Below are positions 25,502 to 35,520 of a stretch of DNA of 64,000 bases, one piece after another (position 1 is the stretch's first letter; every line of letters starts with the position of its first letter). The stretch covers positions 166,540 to 230,539 of the forward strand of contig NZ_QPIX01000009.1 of NCBI RefSeq assembly GCF_003337715.1. Reading direction: 5' to 3'. This DNA is from Ciceribacter lividus. GTDB taxonomy: Bacteria > Pseudomonadota > Alphaproteobacteria > Rhizobiales > Rhizobiaceae. The position numbers and the translations under genes were made by a program. Under the pieces are notes generated by a model, which worked only from the letters and a program-made list of their open reading frames with translations, had not been told where the DNA came from and ran no database searches.

Positions 25502-26662
25502 ATGAAGCAAGTCCTGAAGTCCTGCACTGCCATCACCGCCATTTTCAGTTTCGCCACCGCCACCCTCGCCCAGGAGCCGCTGAAGGAACTCGGCAAGGGC
25601 GAAGGCGCGCTTTCGATCGTCGCCTGGGCCGGCTACATCGAGCGTGGCGAGACTGACAAGAATTACGACTGGGTCACCAAGTTCGAGCAGGAGACGGGCT
25701 GCAAGGTCACGGTGAAGACCGCAGCTACCTCGGACGAAATGGTCGCGCTGATGAACGAGGGCGGCTTCGACCTCGTCACCGCCTCGGGCGACGCCTCGCT
25801 CCGCCTCGTCGCGGGAAAACGGGTACAGCCGATCAACACCGACCTCATCCCAAGCTGGAAGACTCTCGACGAGCGCCTGCAGAACGCACCCTGGCACACG
25901 GTCGGCGGCACCCATTACGGCACGCCCTATGTGTGGGGCCCGAACGTGCTGATGTACAACACGGAAGCCTTCAAGGACCAGCCGCCGAAGAGCTGGAACG
26001 TGGTCTTCGAGGAAATGACGCTTCCCGACGGCAAGTCCAACAAGGGCCGCGTCCAGGCCTATGACGGCCCGATCTACATCGCCGACGCCGCCCTTTACCT
26101 GATGGCTCACAAGCCGGAACTCGGCATCAAGGACCCCTATGAGCTGAACGAGGACCAGTACAAGGCTGCCCTCGACCTGCTTCGCGGACAGCGCCAGCTC
26201 GTCGGCCGCTACTGGCATGACGCAATGATCCAGATCGACGACTTCAAGAATGAAGGTGTCGTCGCGTCCGGTTCCTGGCCGTTCCAGGTGAACCTGATGA
26301 AGGCCGAGGGCGCCAAGATCGACTCGACCTTCCCCGAGGAAGGCACGACCGGCTGGGCCGATACCACCATGCTGCATGTCGACAGCGAGCATCCGAACTG
26401 TGCCTACATGTGGATGGAGCATTCGCTTTCCGCCAAGGTCCAGGGTGACGTCGCCGCCTGGTTCGGTGCCGTGCCCTCGGTTCCCGCCGCCTGCAAGGGC
26501 AACGAACTGCTGACCGACGAAGGCTGCGCCACCAACGGCTTCGACAACTTCGAAAAGATCAGCTTCTGGCGGACCCCGGTCAGCAAATGCGAGAGCCAGG
26601 GCGAATGCGTCCCCTATCACCGCTGGGTGTCCGACTATATCGGCGTCATCGGCGGTCGGTGA
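25502..26662 (+). CDS. ABC transporter substrate-binding protein, spermidine/putrescine type (YdcS-like)
   Basis: Periplasmic binding protein, 386 aa. Residues 1-23 are a signal peptide ending in TLAQ. The mature part is of the PotD/YdcS family (LSIVAWAGYIERG near the start, then YGTPYVWGPNVLMYN in the first lobe). The start at 25502 has a GGGAGAAATC leader; the frame upstream to 25415 is not supported. It heads an operon of ATPase, two permeases and an aminobutyraldehyde dehydrogenase, so putrescine or a related polyamine is the likely ligand. Confidence 0.9.
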   Translation: MKQVLKSCTAITAIFSFATATLAQEPLKELGKGEGALSIVAWAGYIERGETDKNYDWVTKFEQETGCKVTVKTAATSDEMVALMNEGGFDLVTASGDASLRLVAGKRVQPINTDLIPSWKTLDERLQNAPWHTVGGTHYGTPYVWGPNVLMYNTEAFKDQPPKSWNVVFEEMTLPDGKSNKGRVQAYDGPIYIADAALYLMAHKPELGIKDPYELNEDQYKAALDLLRGQRQLVGRYWHDAMIQIDDFKNEGVVASGSWPFQVNLMKAEGAKIDSTFPEEGTTGWADTTMLHVDSEHPNCAYMWMEHSLSAKVQGDVAAWFGAVPSVPAACKGNELLTDEGCATNGFDNFEKISFWRTPVSKCESQGECVPYHRWVSDYIGVIGGR

Positions 26663-26669
26663 CGATCCC

Positions 26670-26797
26670 ACCTCCCCCTTGAGGGGGGAGGTCGTGCGGA
26701 ACGCGCGGGTGGGGGTGGCTTAGCAGAAACGTACCCGGTTCCCTTGGTCACCCCACCCCGGACCTTCGGTCCGACCCTCCCCCCTCAAGGGGAGGGT
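26670..26797. repeat. Intergenic palindromic repeat, family 1, copy C (inverted)
   Basis: The same element as at 2241 and 9489 but in opposite orientation: CCTCCCCC-TTGAG-GGGGGAGG, then GGGTGGGGGTGG, the TCACCCCACCCCGGACC block and CCCTCCCCC-CTCA-AGGGGAGGG. It lies between the binding-protein and ATPase genes of one operon, where a hairpin would favour excess binding protein by protecting the upstream mRNA; that effect is inferred. Confidence 0.8.
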
Positions 26798-26847
26798 AGG
26801 CCCCCGCCGGCTTTCGACCGGCAGATCTGAAATCTCTGGAGCCATTG

Positions 26848-27837
26848 ATGACCGCAGCCGTTTCCTTCTCGCAGGTGTCGCGCCATTTCGGCCCGGTGAA
26901 AGCCGTCGACGCGGTCGACCTGAAGATCGCGCCGGGCGAGTTCTTCGCCATGCTCGGACCGTCGGGATCCGGCAAGACCACCTGCCTCAGGCTGATCGCC
27001 GGTTTCGAGCAGCCGACCTCCGGCCACATCGAGATCTTCGGCGAGACGGCCGAAGGCGTTCCGCCCTATCGCCGCCAGGTCAACACGGTCTTTCAGGACT
27101 ATGCGCTCTTTCCGCATCTCAGCATTCTCGACAACGTGGCTTACGGCCTGATGGTCAAGGGCGTCGGCAAGGCGGAGCGCCTCCGCCTCGCCGAGCAGGC
27201 GCTGGAACTCGTGAAACTCCCCGGTTACGGCGCCCGCAAGCCCGGCCAGCTTTCCGGCGGCCAGCGCCAGCGCGTGGCCCTCGCCCGCGCGCTGGTCAAC
27301 AAGCCGAAGGTGCTCCTGCTCGACGAGCCGCTCGGCGCGCTCGACCTGAAACTCCGGGAGCAGATGCAGGAGGAACTGAAGAGCCTGCAGCGCTCGCTCG
27401 GCATCACCTTCGTCTTCGTAACACACGATCAGGGCGAGGCCCTGTCAATGGCCGACCGCGTCGCCGTCTTCAACAATGGCGGCATCGTCCAGGCCGGAAC
27501 GCCGCAGGAGATCTACAACCGTCCGCGGACCCGTTTCGTCGCCGATTTCGTCGGCTCCTCCAACGTCATCGCGCCGGCCGACATGCAACGCCTCGGCGGC
27601 GAGGCGCGCTGGGCGAGCCTGAGGCCCGAGGCGATCCGCCTCGTTTCCGAAGGCGGTATCGCCGCCGCCGTGATATCCGAGAGCTTCCTCGGCAGCGCCA
27701 CCCGCCTCCATCTGCGCGTCGGAGAGATCGCCCTCAACGTCATGGTGCCGGCCGGCCAGGCGACGCCGAAACCGGGCGAAGAGGCGAAAATCTCGTGGCT
27801 CGCCTCCGATCTCCACTACATGGACGGCGAGGCATGA
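26848..27837 (+). CDS. ABC transporter ATP-binding protein, PotA/YdcT type
   Basis: Cytoplasmic ATPase, 329 aa. Walker A is GPSGSGKTT (residues 38-46), the signature LSGGQRQRVALARAL lies near residue 137, Walker B is VLLLDEPLGALD, and the switch His is in FVTHDQGEA. The C-terminal TOBE regulatory domain (about 250-329) is normal for polyamine and sugar importers. The stop overlaps the next start as ATGA, indicating translational coupling with the first permease. Confidence 0.93.
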   Translation: MTAAVSFSQVSRHFGPVKAVDAVDLKIAPGEFFAMLGPSGSGKTTCLRLIAGFEQPTSGHIEIFGETAEGVPPYRRQVNTVFQDYALFPHLSILDNVAYGLMVKGVGKAERLRLAEQALELVKLPGYGARKPGQLSGGQRQRVALARALVNKPKVLLLDEPLGALDLKLREQMQEELKSLQRSLGITFVFVTHDQGEALSMADRVAVFNNGGIVQAGTPQEIYNRPRTRFVADFVGSSNVIAPADMQRLGGEARWASLRPEAIRLVSEGGIAAAVISESFLGSATRLHLRVGEIALNVMVPAGQATPKPGEEAKISWLASDLHYMDGEA

Positions 27838-28784
27838 GCGACGTATCGACCGCCTCCATCCTGCCCGGCAGGTCCGGCGCCTTCGGCCGCCTCTCCGACG
27901 TCTTCTGGCGCCGCCCGGCGCTGCTGCTCGCCGTGATGCTCATCCCGCCGCTCCTCTGGCTCGGCATCATCTATGTCGGATCGCTGCTGGCGCTGCTCTT
28001 ACAGAGCTTCTTTTCGATCGACGACTTCTCCGGCCTCATCAACTACGAACTGACGCTTTCCACCTATCGGCAACTGCTCATCCCGACCAATTTCGACATC
28101 ATCCTGCGGACGGTCGTGATGGCCGCGGCGGTAACGCTCGCATCGGCTGTGCTCGCCTTTCCGATCGCCTACTACGCGGCGCGCTATGCGACCGGCCGGT
28201 GGAAGGCCTTCTTCTATCTCGGCGTCATGCTGCCCCTCTGGTCGAGCTACCTCGTCAAGGTCTATGCGTGGAAGCTGATCCTCGCCAAGGAGGGCATCCT
28301 CACCTGGGCCTTTGAGCGTCTCGACCTTTCCTGGCTTCTCGACGGCATCCTTTCCCTGCCGGTGATAGGCGGCAATTCGCTGTCGATCAGCTATATCGGG
28401 ACCTTCCTGGTCTTCGTCTATGTGTGGCTGCCCTTCATGATCCTGCCGGTTCAGGCCGCACTCGAGCGTGTTCCCGGCAACCTCATCGAGGCCTCTTCCG
28501 ACCTCGGCGCGCATCCCGGCCAGACCTTCCGCAACGTGCTGCTTCCGCTTGCCATGCCCGGCATCGTCGCAGGCTCGATCTTCACCTTCTCGCTCACGCT
28601 CGGCGACTACATCATTCCGCAGATCGTCGGCTCCTCGCGGCTTTTCATCGGCCAGGCCGTCTACGCCCAGCAGGGAACGGCCGGCAACGTGCCGCTCGCC
28701 GCGGCCTTCTCCGTCGTGCCGATCGCCATCATGGGCGTCTATCTGTGGGCTGCCAAACGCATGGGGGCCTTCGATGCGCTCTGA
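27834..28784 (+). CDS. ABC transporter permease, PotB/YdcU type
   Basis: Inner-membrane permease, 316 aa, with six predicted helices and the EAA loop [20 protein letters not shown] that docks on the ATPase. The start ATG at 27834 overlaps the ATPase stop by four bases. The extra-long N-terminal tail before helix 1 is usual in this subgroup. Confidence 0.92.
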   Translation: MSDVSTASILPGRSGAFGRLSDVFWRRPALLLAVMLIPPLLWLGIIYVGSLLALLLQSFFSIDDFSGLINYELTLSTYRQLLIPTNFDIILRTVVMAAAVTLASAVLAFPIAYYAARYATGRWKAFFYLGVMLPLWSSYLVKVYAWKLILAKEGILTWAFERLDLSWLLDGILSLPVIGGNSLSISYIGTFLVFVYVWLPFMILPVQAALERVPGNLIEASSDLGAHPGQTFRNVLLPLAMPGIVAGSIFTFSLTLGDYIIPQIVGSSRLFIGQAVYAQQGTAGNVPLAAAFSVVPIAIMGVYLWAAKRMGAFDAL

Positions 28785-29586
28785 TCGCTCCTCGGCCGGA
28801 TGGCCGCTCAAGATCGCCGCGGCCGGCGGGCTGCTTTTCCTGCACCTGCCGATCCTCCTGATCTTCGTCTACGCCTTCACCACCGAGGAGAAGAGCTTCC
28901 AGTGGCCGCCGCCGGGCTTCACCACCCAGTGGTTTGCCGTCGCCTGGAACCGGCCGGACGTCTGGGAAGCGCTGACGCTCTCGGTCAGGGTGGCGAGCAT
29001 CGCCACGCTGGTCGCCCTCGTGCTCGGCACGCTCGCCGCCGCCGCCGTCGCACGCTCGGCCTTCTTCGGCCGCGAGGCGATCTCGCTTCTCGTCATCCTG
29101 CCGATCGCGCTGCCGGGCATCGTCACCGGGATTGCGCTCCGCTCGGCCTTCTCGCTGGCCGAGATCCCATATTCGATGTGGACGATCATCCTCGGCCACG
29201 GCACCTTCTGCATCGTCGTCGTCTACAACAACGCCGTCGCCCGCTTCCGCCGCACCTCGGGATCGCTGATCGAGGCGTCGATGGACCTCGGCGCCGACGG
29301 CTTCCAGACCTTCCGCTACGTCGTGCTGCCGAACATCGCGACCGCGCTGCTTGCCGGCGGCATGCTCGCCTTCGCGCTCTCTTTCGACGAGGTCATCGTC
29401 ACCACCTTCACCGGCGGACAGCAGGCGACATTGCCGATCTGGATGCTGGAGGAACTCATTCGCCCGCGCCAGCGGCCGGTCACCAACGTCGTCGCCATGC
29501 TGGTGGTGATCGTGACCTTCCTGCCGATCCTGGCGGCCTATTATCTCACCCGCGACACCGACCGGATTTCGGGAAGCGGCAAATAA
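28774..29586 (+). CDS. ABC transporter permease, PotC/YdcV type
   Basis: Second inner-membrane permease, 270 aa, six helices. The EAA loop is [20 protein letters not shown] near residue 170. The start at 28774 overlaps the preceding gene by 11 bp, so both permeases should be made in equal amounts. The dehydrogenase follows 28 bp downstream. Confidence 0.92.
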   Translation: MRSDRSSAGWPLKIAAAGGLLFLHLPILLIFVYAFTTEEKSFQWPPPGFTTQWFAVAWNRPDVWEALTLSVRVASIATLVALVLGTLAAAAVARSAFFGREAISLLVILPIALPGIVTGIALRSAFSLAEIPYSMWTIILGHGTFCIVVVYNNAVARFRRTSGSLIEASMDLGADGFQTFRYVVLPNIATALLAGGMLAFALSFDEVIVTTFTGGQQATLPIWMLEELIRPRQRPVTNVVAMLVVIVTFLPILAAYYLTRDTDRISGSGK

Positions 29587-29614
29587 CCCGACAAACCAGA
29601 TGAGGGAGAACGAC

Positions 29615-31039
29615 ATGGACACCCAGATGCTGATCGACGGCCGCTTCGAAAAGGGCACCGAGATCGAGGAGAAGATCCTCAATCCGAAGACCGGCGAAAC
29701 CATTCTGGAGCTTCCGGAGGCTTCGCTCGCGCAGGTCGACGCCGCCGTCGATGCCGCGGAGAAAGCATTCGACAGCTGGTCGGCGACAACGCCCTCGCAG
29801 CGTGCCGCCTACCTGCTCGCGATCGCCGACGCCATCGAGAAGGATGCGGCCGGCTTCGCCACGCTGGAATCATTGAACTGCGGCAAGCCGATCAACGCCG
29901 TCATCAACGACGAGATCCCGGCGATCGTCGATTGCTGGCGCTTCTTCGCCGGCGCCGTCCGCTCGCTGCACGCGCCCGTCGCCGGGGAATACCTGCCCGG
30001 CCACACCTCCATGGTCCGACGCGATCCGATCGGGGTCATCGGCTCGATCGCGCCCTGGAACTATCCGCTGATGATGATGGCCTGGAAGTTGGCACCCGCC
30101 ATCGCCGGCGGTAACACGGTCGTCTTCAAACCGTCGGAACAGACGCCGCTCACAGCCCTGAAGATGGCGAAACTGCTTGCCGACATCCTGCCGGCCGGCG
30201 TCGTCAATGTCGTGCTCGGCCGCGGCGAAAGCGTCGGCAATTGCCTCATCAACAATCCGAAGATCGGCATGGTGTCGATCACCGGCGACATCGCGACCGG
30301 CAAGAAGGTCCTGGCCGCCGCGGCAAAGACGGTGAAGCGCACCCATCTCGAACTCGGCGGCAAGGCACCGGTCATCGTCTATGACGACGCCGATCTCGAA
30401 GCGGTCGTCGCCGGCATCCGCACCTTCGGCTTCTACAATGCCGGCCAGGACTGCACCGCCGCCTGCCGCATCTATGCGAGCGACAAGGTCTACGACCGGT
30501 TCGTCGCCGACCTCGCCTCCGCCGTCTCGACGCTGAAGTTCAATCAGGCCGACGACACCGAGAACGAGATCGGCCCGCTGATCTCGAAGCGCCAGCGCGA
30601 CCGCGTCGAAAGCTTCGTCACCCGCGCTTCCGAGCACAAGCACATGGAGATCGTCACCGGCGGCAAGGTCGCCGGCGAAAAGGGCTTTTTCTACACGCCG
30701 ACCGTCGTTGCAGGCGCGCTGCAGGACGACGAGATCGTCCGCCGCGAGGTCTTCGGCCCCGTCGTCTCGGTCACGCGCTTCTCGGAAACCGACGACGCGA
30801 TCGCCTGGGCGAACGACAGCGATTACGGGCTTGCCTCCTCCGTCTGGACGAAGGACATCTCGCGCGCCATGAAGACGGCCGCACGGCTGCGCTACGGCTG
30901 CACCTGGATCAACACCCACTTCATGCTCTGCAACGAGATGCCCCATGGCGGCCTGAAGCAGTCGGGCTACGGCAAGGACATGTCGGTCTACGCGCTCGAA
31001 GACTACACCGCGGTCCGCCACGTGATGATCGCACACTGA
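29615..31039 (+). CDS. Gamma-aminobutyraldehyde dehydrogenase
   Basis: NAD-dependent aldehyde dehydrogenase, 474 aa, closest in sequence style to PatD/YdcW, which oxidises 4-aminobutanal from putrescine to GABA. The catalytic Cys is in [12 protein letters not shown] (C280) and the general base Glu in LELGGKAP (E246); the coenzyme region [10 protein letters not shown] and FKPSEQTP is intact. The start at 29615 has a strong GAGGGAGAA site. Position behind a polyamine-type ABC importer, as in E. coli ydcSTUVW, supports the substrate, but other amino-aldehydes are possible. Confidence 0.85.
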   Translation: MDTQMLIDGRFEKGTEIEEKILNPKTGETILELPEASLAQVDAAVDAAEKAFDSWSATTPSQRAAYLLAIADAIEKDAAGFATLESLNCGKPINAVINDEIPAIVDCWRFFAGAVRSLHAPVAGEYLPGHTSMVRRDPIGVIGSIAPWNYPLMMMAWKLAPAIAGGNTVVFKPSEQTPLTALKMAKLLADILPAGVVNVVLGRGESVGNCLINNPKIGMVSITGDIATGKKVLAAAAKTVKRTHLELGGKAPVIVYDDADLEAVVAGIRTFGFYNAGQDCTAACRIYASDKVYDRFVADLASAVSTLKFNQADDTENEIGPLISKRQRDRVESFVTRASEHKHMEIVTGGKVAGEKGFFYTPTVVAGALQDDEIVRREVFGPVVSVTRFSETDDAIAWANDSDYGLASSVWTKDISRAMKTAARLRYGCTWINTHFMLCNEMPHGGLKQSGYGKDMSVYALEDYTAVRHVMIAH

Positions 31040-31168
31040 GGCTGAAGAGCGAGGCAGCGTTAACCACCCTGATCGGCGGCGACCTCTCTCGTCGCCAATC
31101 GGGAGGCCTGCTTCTGGCGGTCGTCGATCGGCTCGTATAACCTCCGGCATATTACCGGAGAGTCTTAC

Positions 31169-31861
31169 ATGCGCCCTGCCCTGCCGCCGCTCCTCGTCCT
31201 TGCCGCCTTTGCGGTCGGCGCGGCTGACACAACCCTCGCCCAGACATTGCCGCCGAACGGCGATCCACGTCTCTATCCCGCGCCGCAGCCCGGCTACAAC
31301 GACCCGGACGATCCTTATGTCTGGCACGTCTACGGCCTGCCGCCGGGCGGTCTCCTCGCGATCCGTTCGGGTGCCGGCCTGAATTTCCGGGTGATCGGCG
31401 AGCTGGCGGAGGGCATGCCGGTGAAGAACCTCGGCTGCCTCGAACAGGACACCGGCTACTGGTGCCGCATCGCCACCACCGACCGGCCGCGTGTGAGCGG
31501 CTGGGTGAACGGCCGCTTTCTCGTCGAGGATTGGGGCTCCAACCCGCCGCCTTATCCGGATGACGGCTATCTGCTGCCGGGCCATCCCTACGACGCCACA
31601 GGGCGGATTCGCTGCCGACTGCCCGGCTTCGACGGCTTCACCTCCTGCGACTACGGCATCGTCCGCAACGGGCCCATGGCGACGATCGAGATCACCGCGC
31701 CCGATGGTTCGCGCCGTCGTCTCGACTATCGCGCCGGCCGCTTTACCGGCAGCGAGGGGTCGGAGGTCCGCAGCCGCAAGCAGGGCGGCGATGCCGTGGT
31801 CACGGTGGATGGCGCCGAGACCTACTACGTCCCCGACACGGTCGTGATGGGCGACGACTGA
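31169..31861 (+). CDS. Secreted SH3-domain-containing hypothetical protein
   Basis: Exported protein of 230 aa with a signal peptide (residues 1-24, ending TLAQ). A bacterial SH3 domain lies at about residues 62-115 (LLAIRSGAGLNFRVIGELAE to VSGWVNGRFL). The second half, with CRLPGFDGFTSCDYGIVRNG and a C-terminal beta-rich region, is not recognised. It has four cysteines that could form two disulphides. Likely a cell-envelope protein; function unknown. Single gene. Confidence 0.75.
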   Translation: MRPALPPLLVLAAFAVGAADTTLAQTLPPNGDPRLYPAPQPGYNDPDDPYVWHVYGLPPGGLLAIRSGAGLNFRVIGELAEGMPVKNLGCLEQDTGYWCRIATTDRPRVSGWVNGRFLVEDWGSNPPPYPDDGYLLPGHPYDATGRIRCRLPGFDGFTSCDYGIVRNGPMATIEITAPDGSRRRLDYRAGRFTGSEGSEVRSRKQGGDAVVTVDGAETYYVPDTVVMGDD

Positions 31862-31889
31862 TCACCCACGCGGGAAGTGGCGGGCGCAA

Positions 31890-32073
31890 GGTACCCCCTC
31901 TGGCCTGCCGGCCATCTCCCCCACAAGGGGGGAGATCAGGTATCCGCAGCCGCTCGTCCAAACATCCAGCCTGGAAGATAAGCACAGCACCTCCGGTCAA
32001 GTCGGCTTAGGACGCACCACGAGTCGGTCTCCCCCCTTGTGGGGGAGATGCCCGGCAGGGCAGAGGGGGTACC
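31890..32073. repeat. Palindromic intergenic element with 13-bp perfect ends, family 3
   Basis: A 184-bp element bounded by GGTACCCCCTCTG (31890-31902) and CAGAGGGGGTACC (32061-32073). Inside each end are CTCCCCCACAAGGGGGGAGA and TCTCCCCCCTTGTGGGGGAGA, themselves complementary hairpins. The middle 70 bp are unlike other families in this window. It sits between two convergent genes. It has no frame for a transposase, so a non-autonomous MITE-like origin is possible. Confidence 0.7.
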
Positions 32074-32124
32074 TTCACACCTGCCTATGCCTCTTCGATG
32101 AGCATGGACAGCCGGCTCGCCTTA

Positions 32125-33081
32125 TTATTCGGCCAGCGCCTTGGCGACTTTCTCGCGCAGCGCGACGAGGTCCTTGTAGAAGGCGCGGATGCCCTCGGCG
32201 AGCTTTTCCGTCGCCATGGCGTCCTCGTTGAGCATCCAGCGGAAAGCCTTCTCGTCGAGCGATATCCGCGGCTCCGGAATGGTCGCCTCGGGGGCGAGCT
32301 TGCGTTCGAGGGTCCCCTTGTCGGCGTCGAGCTCGTCGAGCAGCGCGGGCGCGATCGTCAGCCGGTCGCAGCCGGCAAGCGCCTCGATTTCGCCTGCATT
32401 GCGGAAAGAGGCGCCCATGACCACCGTCTTGATGCCGTTCGCCTTGTAATAGTTGTAGATCGAGCGGACCGAGAGAACGCCGGGATCGGTTTCGGCCGTG
32501 TAGGTATCGCCGGTCGATTTCTTGTACCAGTCGAGGATACGGCCGACGAAGGGCGAGATGAGAAAGGCATTGGCCTCGGCGCAGGCGATCGCCTGGGCCT
32601 TGGAGAAGAGCAGCGTCAGGTTGCAGTCGATGCCTTCGCTCTGGAGGACTTCTGCGGCGCGGATACCTTCCCAGGTGGAAGCGAGCTTGATCAGCACGCG
32701 CTCGCGTTCGATCCCGCGCTCCTTGTAGCCGGAGATGATTTCGTGCGCTTTGGCGATCGAGCCCTGCATGTCGAAGGAAAGATCGGCGTCGACTTCGGTC
32801 GAAACCCGGCCCGGCACGATCTTCGCCAGCGCCGCACCGACTGCGACGGCCAGCCGGTCCGCGACGGCGGCGGCCACGGCTTCGCTGGTGCCGCCCTTCG
32901 ACCGTCCCCAGGCGATCGCCTCCTTGAAGGTGTCGTCGAACATGTGCGTGCCGAGCGCCTTCAGGACGATGGTCGGGTTGGTCGTGCAGTCCACCGGTTT
33001 CAGACGGGCCACGGCCTCGATATCGCCGGTGTCGGCAACGACGGTGGTCATGGAACGAAGCTGTTCGAGTTTGGAAGTCAT
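32125..33081 (-). CDS. tal: Transaldolase
   Basis: Pentose phosphate pathway enzyme moving a three-carbon unit between sugar phosphates, 318 aa, TalB-like length. The Schiff-base lysine is in [12 protein letters not shown] (K132, the same number as in E. coli TalB), and the N-terminal DCTTNPT and EVDADLSFD motifs are present. The ATG at 33081 ([15 protein letters not shown]) is preferred over the frame to 33168. It would process xylulose-5-phosphate products from the xylose operon 21 kb away but is not linked to it. Confidence 0.95.
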   Translation of the reverse strand: MTSKLEQLRSMTTVVADTGDIEAVARLKPVDCTTNPTIVLKALGTHMFDDTFKEAIAWGRSKGGTSEAVAAAVADRLAVAVGAALAKIVPGRVSTEVDADLSFDMQGSIAKAHEIISGYKERGIERERVLIKLASTWEGIRAAEVLQSEGIDCNLTLLFSKAQAIACAEANAFLISPFVGRILDWYKKSTGDTYTAETDPGVLSVRSIYNYYKANGIKTVVMGASFRNAGEIEALAGCDRLTIAPALLDELDADKGTLERKLAPEATIPEPRISLDEKAFRWMLNEDAMATEKLAEGIRAFYKDLVALREKVAKALAE

Positions 33082-33205
33082 GATCCTATTCCCTGTTCTA
33101 TCCGGCGTCCGGAAATGTGCCCGACTATCACCAGCCGAAGATGGCAAAGTCAAGAACGGGGCGGTCATGATTTCAATCGATTTACGGAATGAATTTCCGC
33201 CGGCC

Positions 33206-34108
33206 TCACCCGCTCAGTTGACCGGCCTCCCAGCCGAGCATGGCCCGCTTGCGCGTCAGGCCCCAGTGATAGCCGGTGAGCGCGCCGCCCTTCCCGAGCG
33301 CGCGGTGGCAGGGCACCACGAAAGAGATCGGATTGCGTCCGACCGCCGCCCCGACGGCGCGGCTCGCCGACGGCTGGCCGATGTCGCGGGCGATGTCGGA
33401 ATAGGTCACGGCCTTGCCGAGCGGGATGCGCAACAGGCTCTGCCAGACGCGGAGCTGGAAATCCGAGCCGATCAGCACCACCCTCAGCGGCTGCTCGTCG
33501 CTCCAGCGACCTGGATCGAAGATCCGTGCGGCATAGGGCGCCGTCGCCGCCTGGTCGGGCACATAGCGCGCATTCGGCCAGCGCGATGCCATGTCCTCGA
33601 AACAGGCGGCCTCGTTGCCGCGCTCGGCAAAGGCGAGCCCGGAAAGACCTCTCTCCGTCGCCATCACCAGCGCCAACCCGAAGGGCGATGGGTGAAAGCC
33701 GTGGCGGATCGTCAGTCCCTCGCCCTTCTGCTTCCACTCGCCGGGCGACATCGCCTCGTGTGTGACGAAGAGATCGTGCAGCCGTCCGGGACCGGAAAGT
33801 CCGAGCTCGAGCGAGGTCTCGAGGATCGGCATTTCCTCTTCGCGTAACAGGCGCTTGGCGTGGTCGAGCGTGACCGCCTGCAGGAAGGCCTTCGGCGACA
33901 GCCCCGCCCAGCGGCTGAATGTCTTCTGCAACTGCGTCGGCGACTGGTTCAGTCGCGCGGCGATCGTCTCCAGCGACGGCTGCTCGCGATAGTCGAGCGT
34001 CAGCATCTCGATGACCCGGCGCACTGTCTCGTAGTCGCCGCCCTCGGGCGTGACATCGACGGGCGCAAGCTCACCGGCCGATCGGGAAATCATCTGTGCA
34101 ATGGTCAT
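33206..34108 (-). CDS. Ada-like regulator / O6-methylguanine-DNA methyltransferase, lacking the N-terminal Ada domain
   Basis: 300 aa protein joining an AraC-type helix-turn-helix (about residues 25-125, [19 protein letters not shown]) to an O6-methylguanine methyltransferase domain (about 135-295). The methyl-accepting Cys is in [10 protein letters not shown] (C267), with the [11 protein letters not shown] segment ahead of it. The zinc-binding N-terminal domain of Ada, whose Cys38 senses methylphosphotriesters, is absent, so it cannot switch by that route. The start at 34108 ([10 protein letters not shown]) has an AAGGAGTTCGCC leader. Alkyl repair is likely; a regulatory role is uncertain. 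Confidence 0.88.
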   Translation of the reverse strand: MTIAQMISRSAGELAPVDVTPEGGDYETVRRVIEMLTLDYREQPSLETIAARLNQSPTQLQKTFSRWAGLSPKAFLQAVTLDHAKRLLREEEMPILETSLELGLSGPGRLHDLFVTHEAMSPGEWKQKGEGLTIRHGFHPSPFGLALVMATERGLSGLAFAERGNEAACFEDMASRWPNARYVPDQAATAPYAARIFDPGRWSDEQPLRVVLIGSDFQLRVWQSLLRIPLGKAVTYSDIARDIGQPSASRAVGAAVGRNPISFVVPCHRALGKGGALTGYHWGLTRKRAMLGWEAGQLSG

Positions 34109-34177
34109 GGCGAACTCCTTTTCGCATGACATCACCATATCGGACGGGTGCGAACCACCCGTTTCTTGCGCGATGGG

Positions 34178-34672
34178 TCAAAGCCTCTGCTTGACCGTCG
34201 CCAGCGCCGCATTGAACGCCTTGGCAAAGCTCTCCCGGTCCTCCGGGTTGAGGAAGGAACCGATGTCGGTCCGCCTGCCCTCTCCCGAGATCTGCATCGA
34301 AACGATGCCGATCTCGCTGTGCCGGCGGACGAAGAAACGCGCCCAGAACGGATTGAAACGGTGCTCGGTCATGCGGCCCGACGGCGTGAACTTTCGGATC
34401 GCAAGCGCCGTACGAGAGACGACGACCTCCTCGCGGGCGCGCCCCGAGCGATAGTTGAGCAGGAACGCGCCGTAAAGCAGCAGGAAGTCGAGACCGAAGA
34501 AAAGGCCGATGGGCCAGGCGCCGGTGGCGACGAAGAACACGGCGTGAACCGCGCAGACGGCACCGGTCAGCGCCAGAAGGACACGAAAGCCGCGCCGGCC
34601 CAGAGAACGGTACGGCGTCAGTTCCGCCGCGAAAACCGGGGGTTCCGTCATGCCCACATTGCCTTTCGTCAT
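34178..34672 (-). CDS. DUF2244 membrane protein
   Basis: 164 aa (or 157 aa from the ATG at 34651, MTEPPVFAAELTPYRSLGRR). Two adjacent hydrophobic helices at about residues 32-72 form a hairpin in the membrane. The soluble C-terminal part (NPFWARFFVRRHSEIG and GRRTDIGSFLNPEDRESFA) is the conserved mark of the DUF2244 family of alphaproteobacteria. Function unknown. Its start lies 23 bp from the divergent nth start, a common neighbour pair. Confidence 0.75.
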   Translation of the reverse strand: MTKGNVGMTEPPVFAAELTPYRSLGRRGFRVLLALTGAVCAVHAVFFVATGAWPIGLFFGLDFLLLYGAFLLNYRSGRAREEVVVSRTALAIRKFTPSGRMTEHRFNPFWARFFVRRHSEIGIVSMQISGEGRRTDIGSFLNPEDRESFAKAFNAALATVKQRL

Positions 34673-34694
34673 GGCGCCCGACTATAGATTGACA

Positions 34695-35471
34695 ATGACC
34701 GATCCGAAGAAAAAATTCAGCACCCAAACTTCGCAAAAGTCAAACCACAGCGGCGCGCGGCGCAAGGTCGCGCCGAGGTCTGCCTATACCAAGACGGAGC
34801 TTCAGGAGATGTTCCGTCGTTTCTCGGTTCAGCGGCCCGAACCAAGAGGCGAGCTCGAACACGTCAACGCCTTCACCCTTGTCGTCGCCGTCGCGCTCTC
34901 GGCGCAGGCGACGGATGTCGGCGTCAACAAGGCGACGCGGGCGCTGTTCAAGGTCGCCGACACGCCGCAGAAGATGCTCGATCTCGGCGAGGAGCGGCTG
35001 CGCGATTACATCAAGACGATCGGCCTCTATCGCAACAAGGCGAAGAACGTCATCGCCCTTTCCCGGAAGCTGATCGAGGATTTCGGCGGAGAGGTGCCGC
35101 GCACGCGCGAGGAACTGGTCACCTTGCCCGGCGTCGGGCGCAAGACCGCCAACGTCGTCATGTCGATGGCCTTCGGCATCCCGACCATCGCCGTCGACAC
35201 CCACATCTTCCGCATCGCCAACCGGATCAGGCTGGCACCCGGCAAGACTCCGGACGAGGTCGAGGAGAAGCTGCTGCGGGTCATCCCGCCGGAATACCTC
35301 TACCACGCCCATCACTGGCTGATCCTGCACGGCCGTTATGTCTGCAAGGCGCGCCGGCCCGAATGCGAGCGCTGCGTCATCGCCGACCTCTGCAAGTCGC
35401 CGGAAAAGAGCTGCGACGTGCCCGCCCCGCTCGTCGAACTGCCGCCGCAGGTCATCGGGGCGGCCGAATAG
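34695..35471 (+). CDS. nth: Endonuclease III (DNA glycosylase/AP lyase)
   Basis: Base-excision repair enzyme removing oxidised pyrimidines, 258 aa. The helix-hairpin-helix LPGVGRKTANVV carries the catalytic K150, and the catalytic Asp is in VDTHIFR (D168). The four-cysteine iron-sulphur loop is complete: C217, C224, C227, C233 (C-x6-C-x2-C-x5-C). About 30 basic residues precede the fold, longer than the E. coli enzyme but usual in rhizobia. The start at 34695 has little ribosome-binding sequence. Confidence 0.95.
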   Translation: MTDPKKKFSTQTSQKSNHSGARRKVAPRSAYTKTELQEMFRRFSVQRPEPRGELEHVNAFTLVVAVALSAQATDVGVNKATRALFKVADTPQKMLDLGEERLRDYIKTIGLYRNKAKNVIALSRKLIEDFGGEVPRTREELVTLPGVGRKTANVVMSMAFGIPTIAVDTHIFRIANRIRLAPGKTPDEVEEKLLRVIPPEYLYHAHHWLILHGRYVCKARRPECERCVIADLCKSPEKSCDVPAPLVELPPQVIGAAE

Positions 35472-35520
35472 CCATCGCTACGCGATATCCGCGTAACCAG
35501 CCCATGTCTGCCCGAGGCCG

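Noticed and set aside
34695..34790. Frameshift or fusion at the N-terminus of endonuclease III
   Set aside because: The basic extension of about 30 residues is in frame and common in rhizobial homologues.
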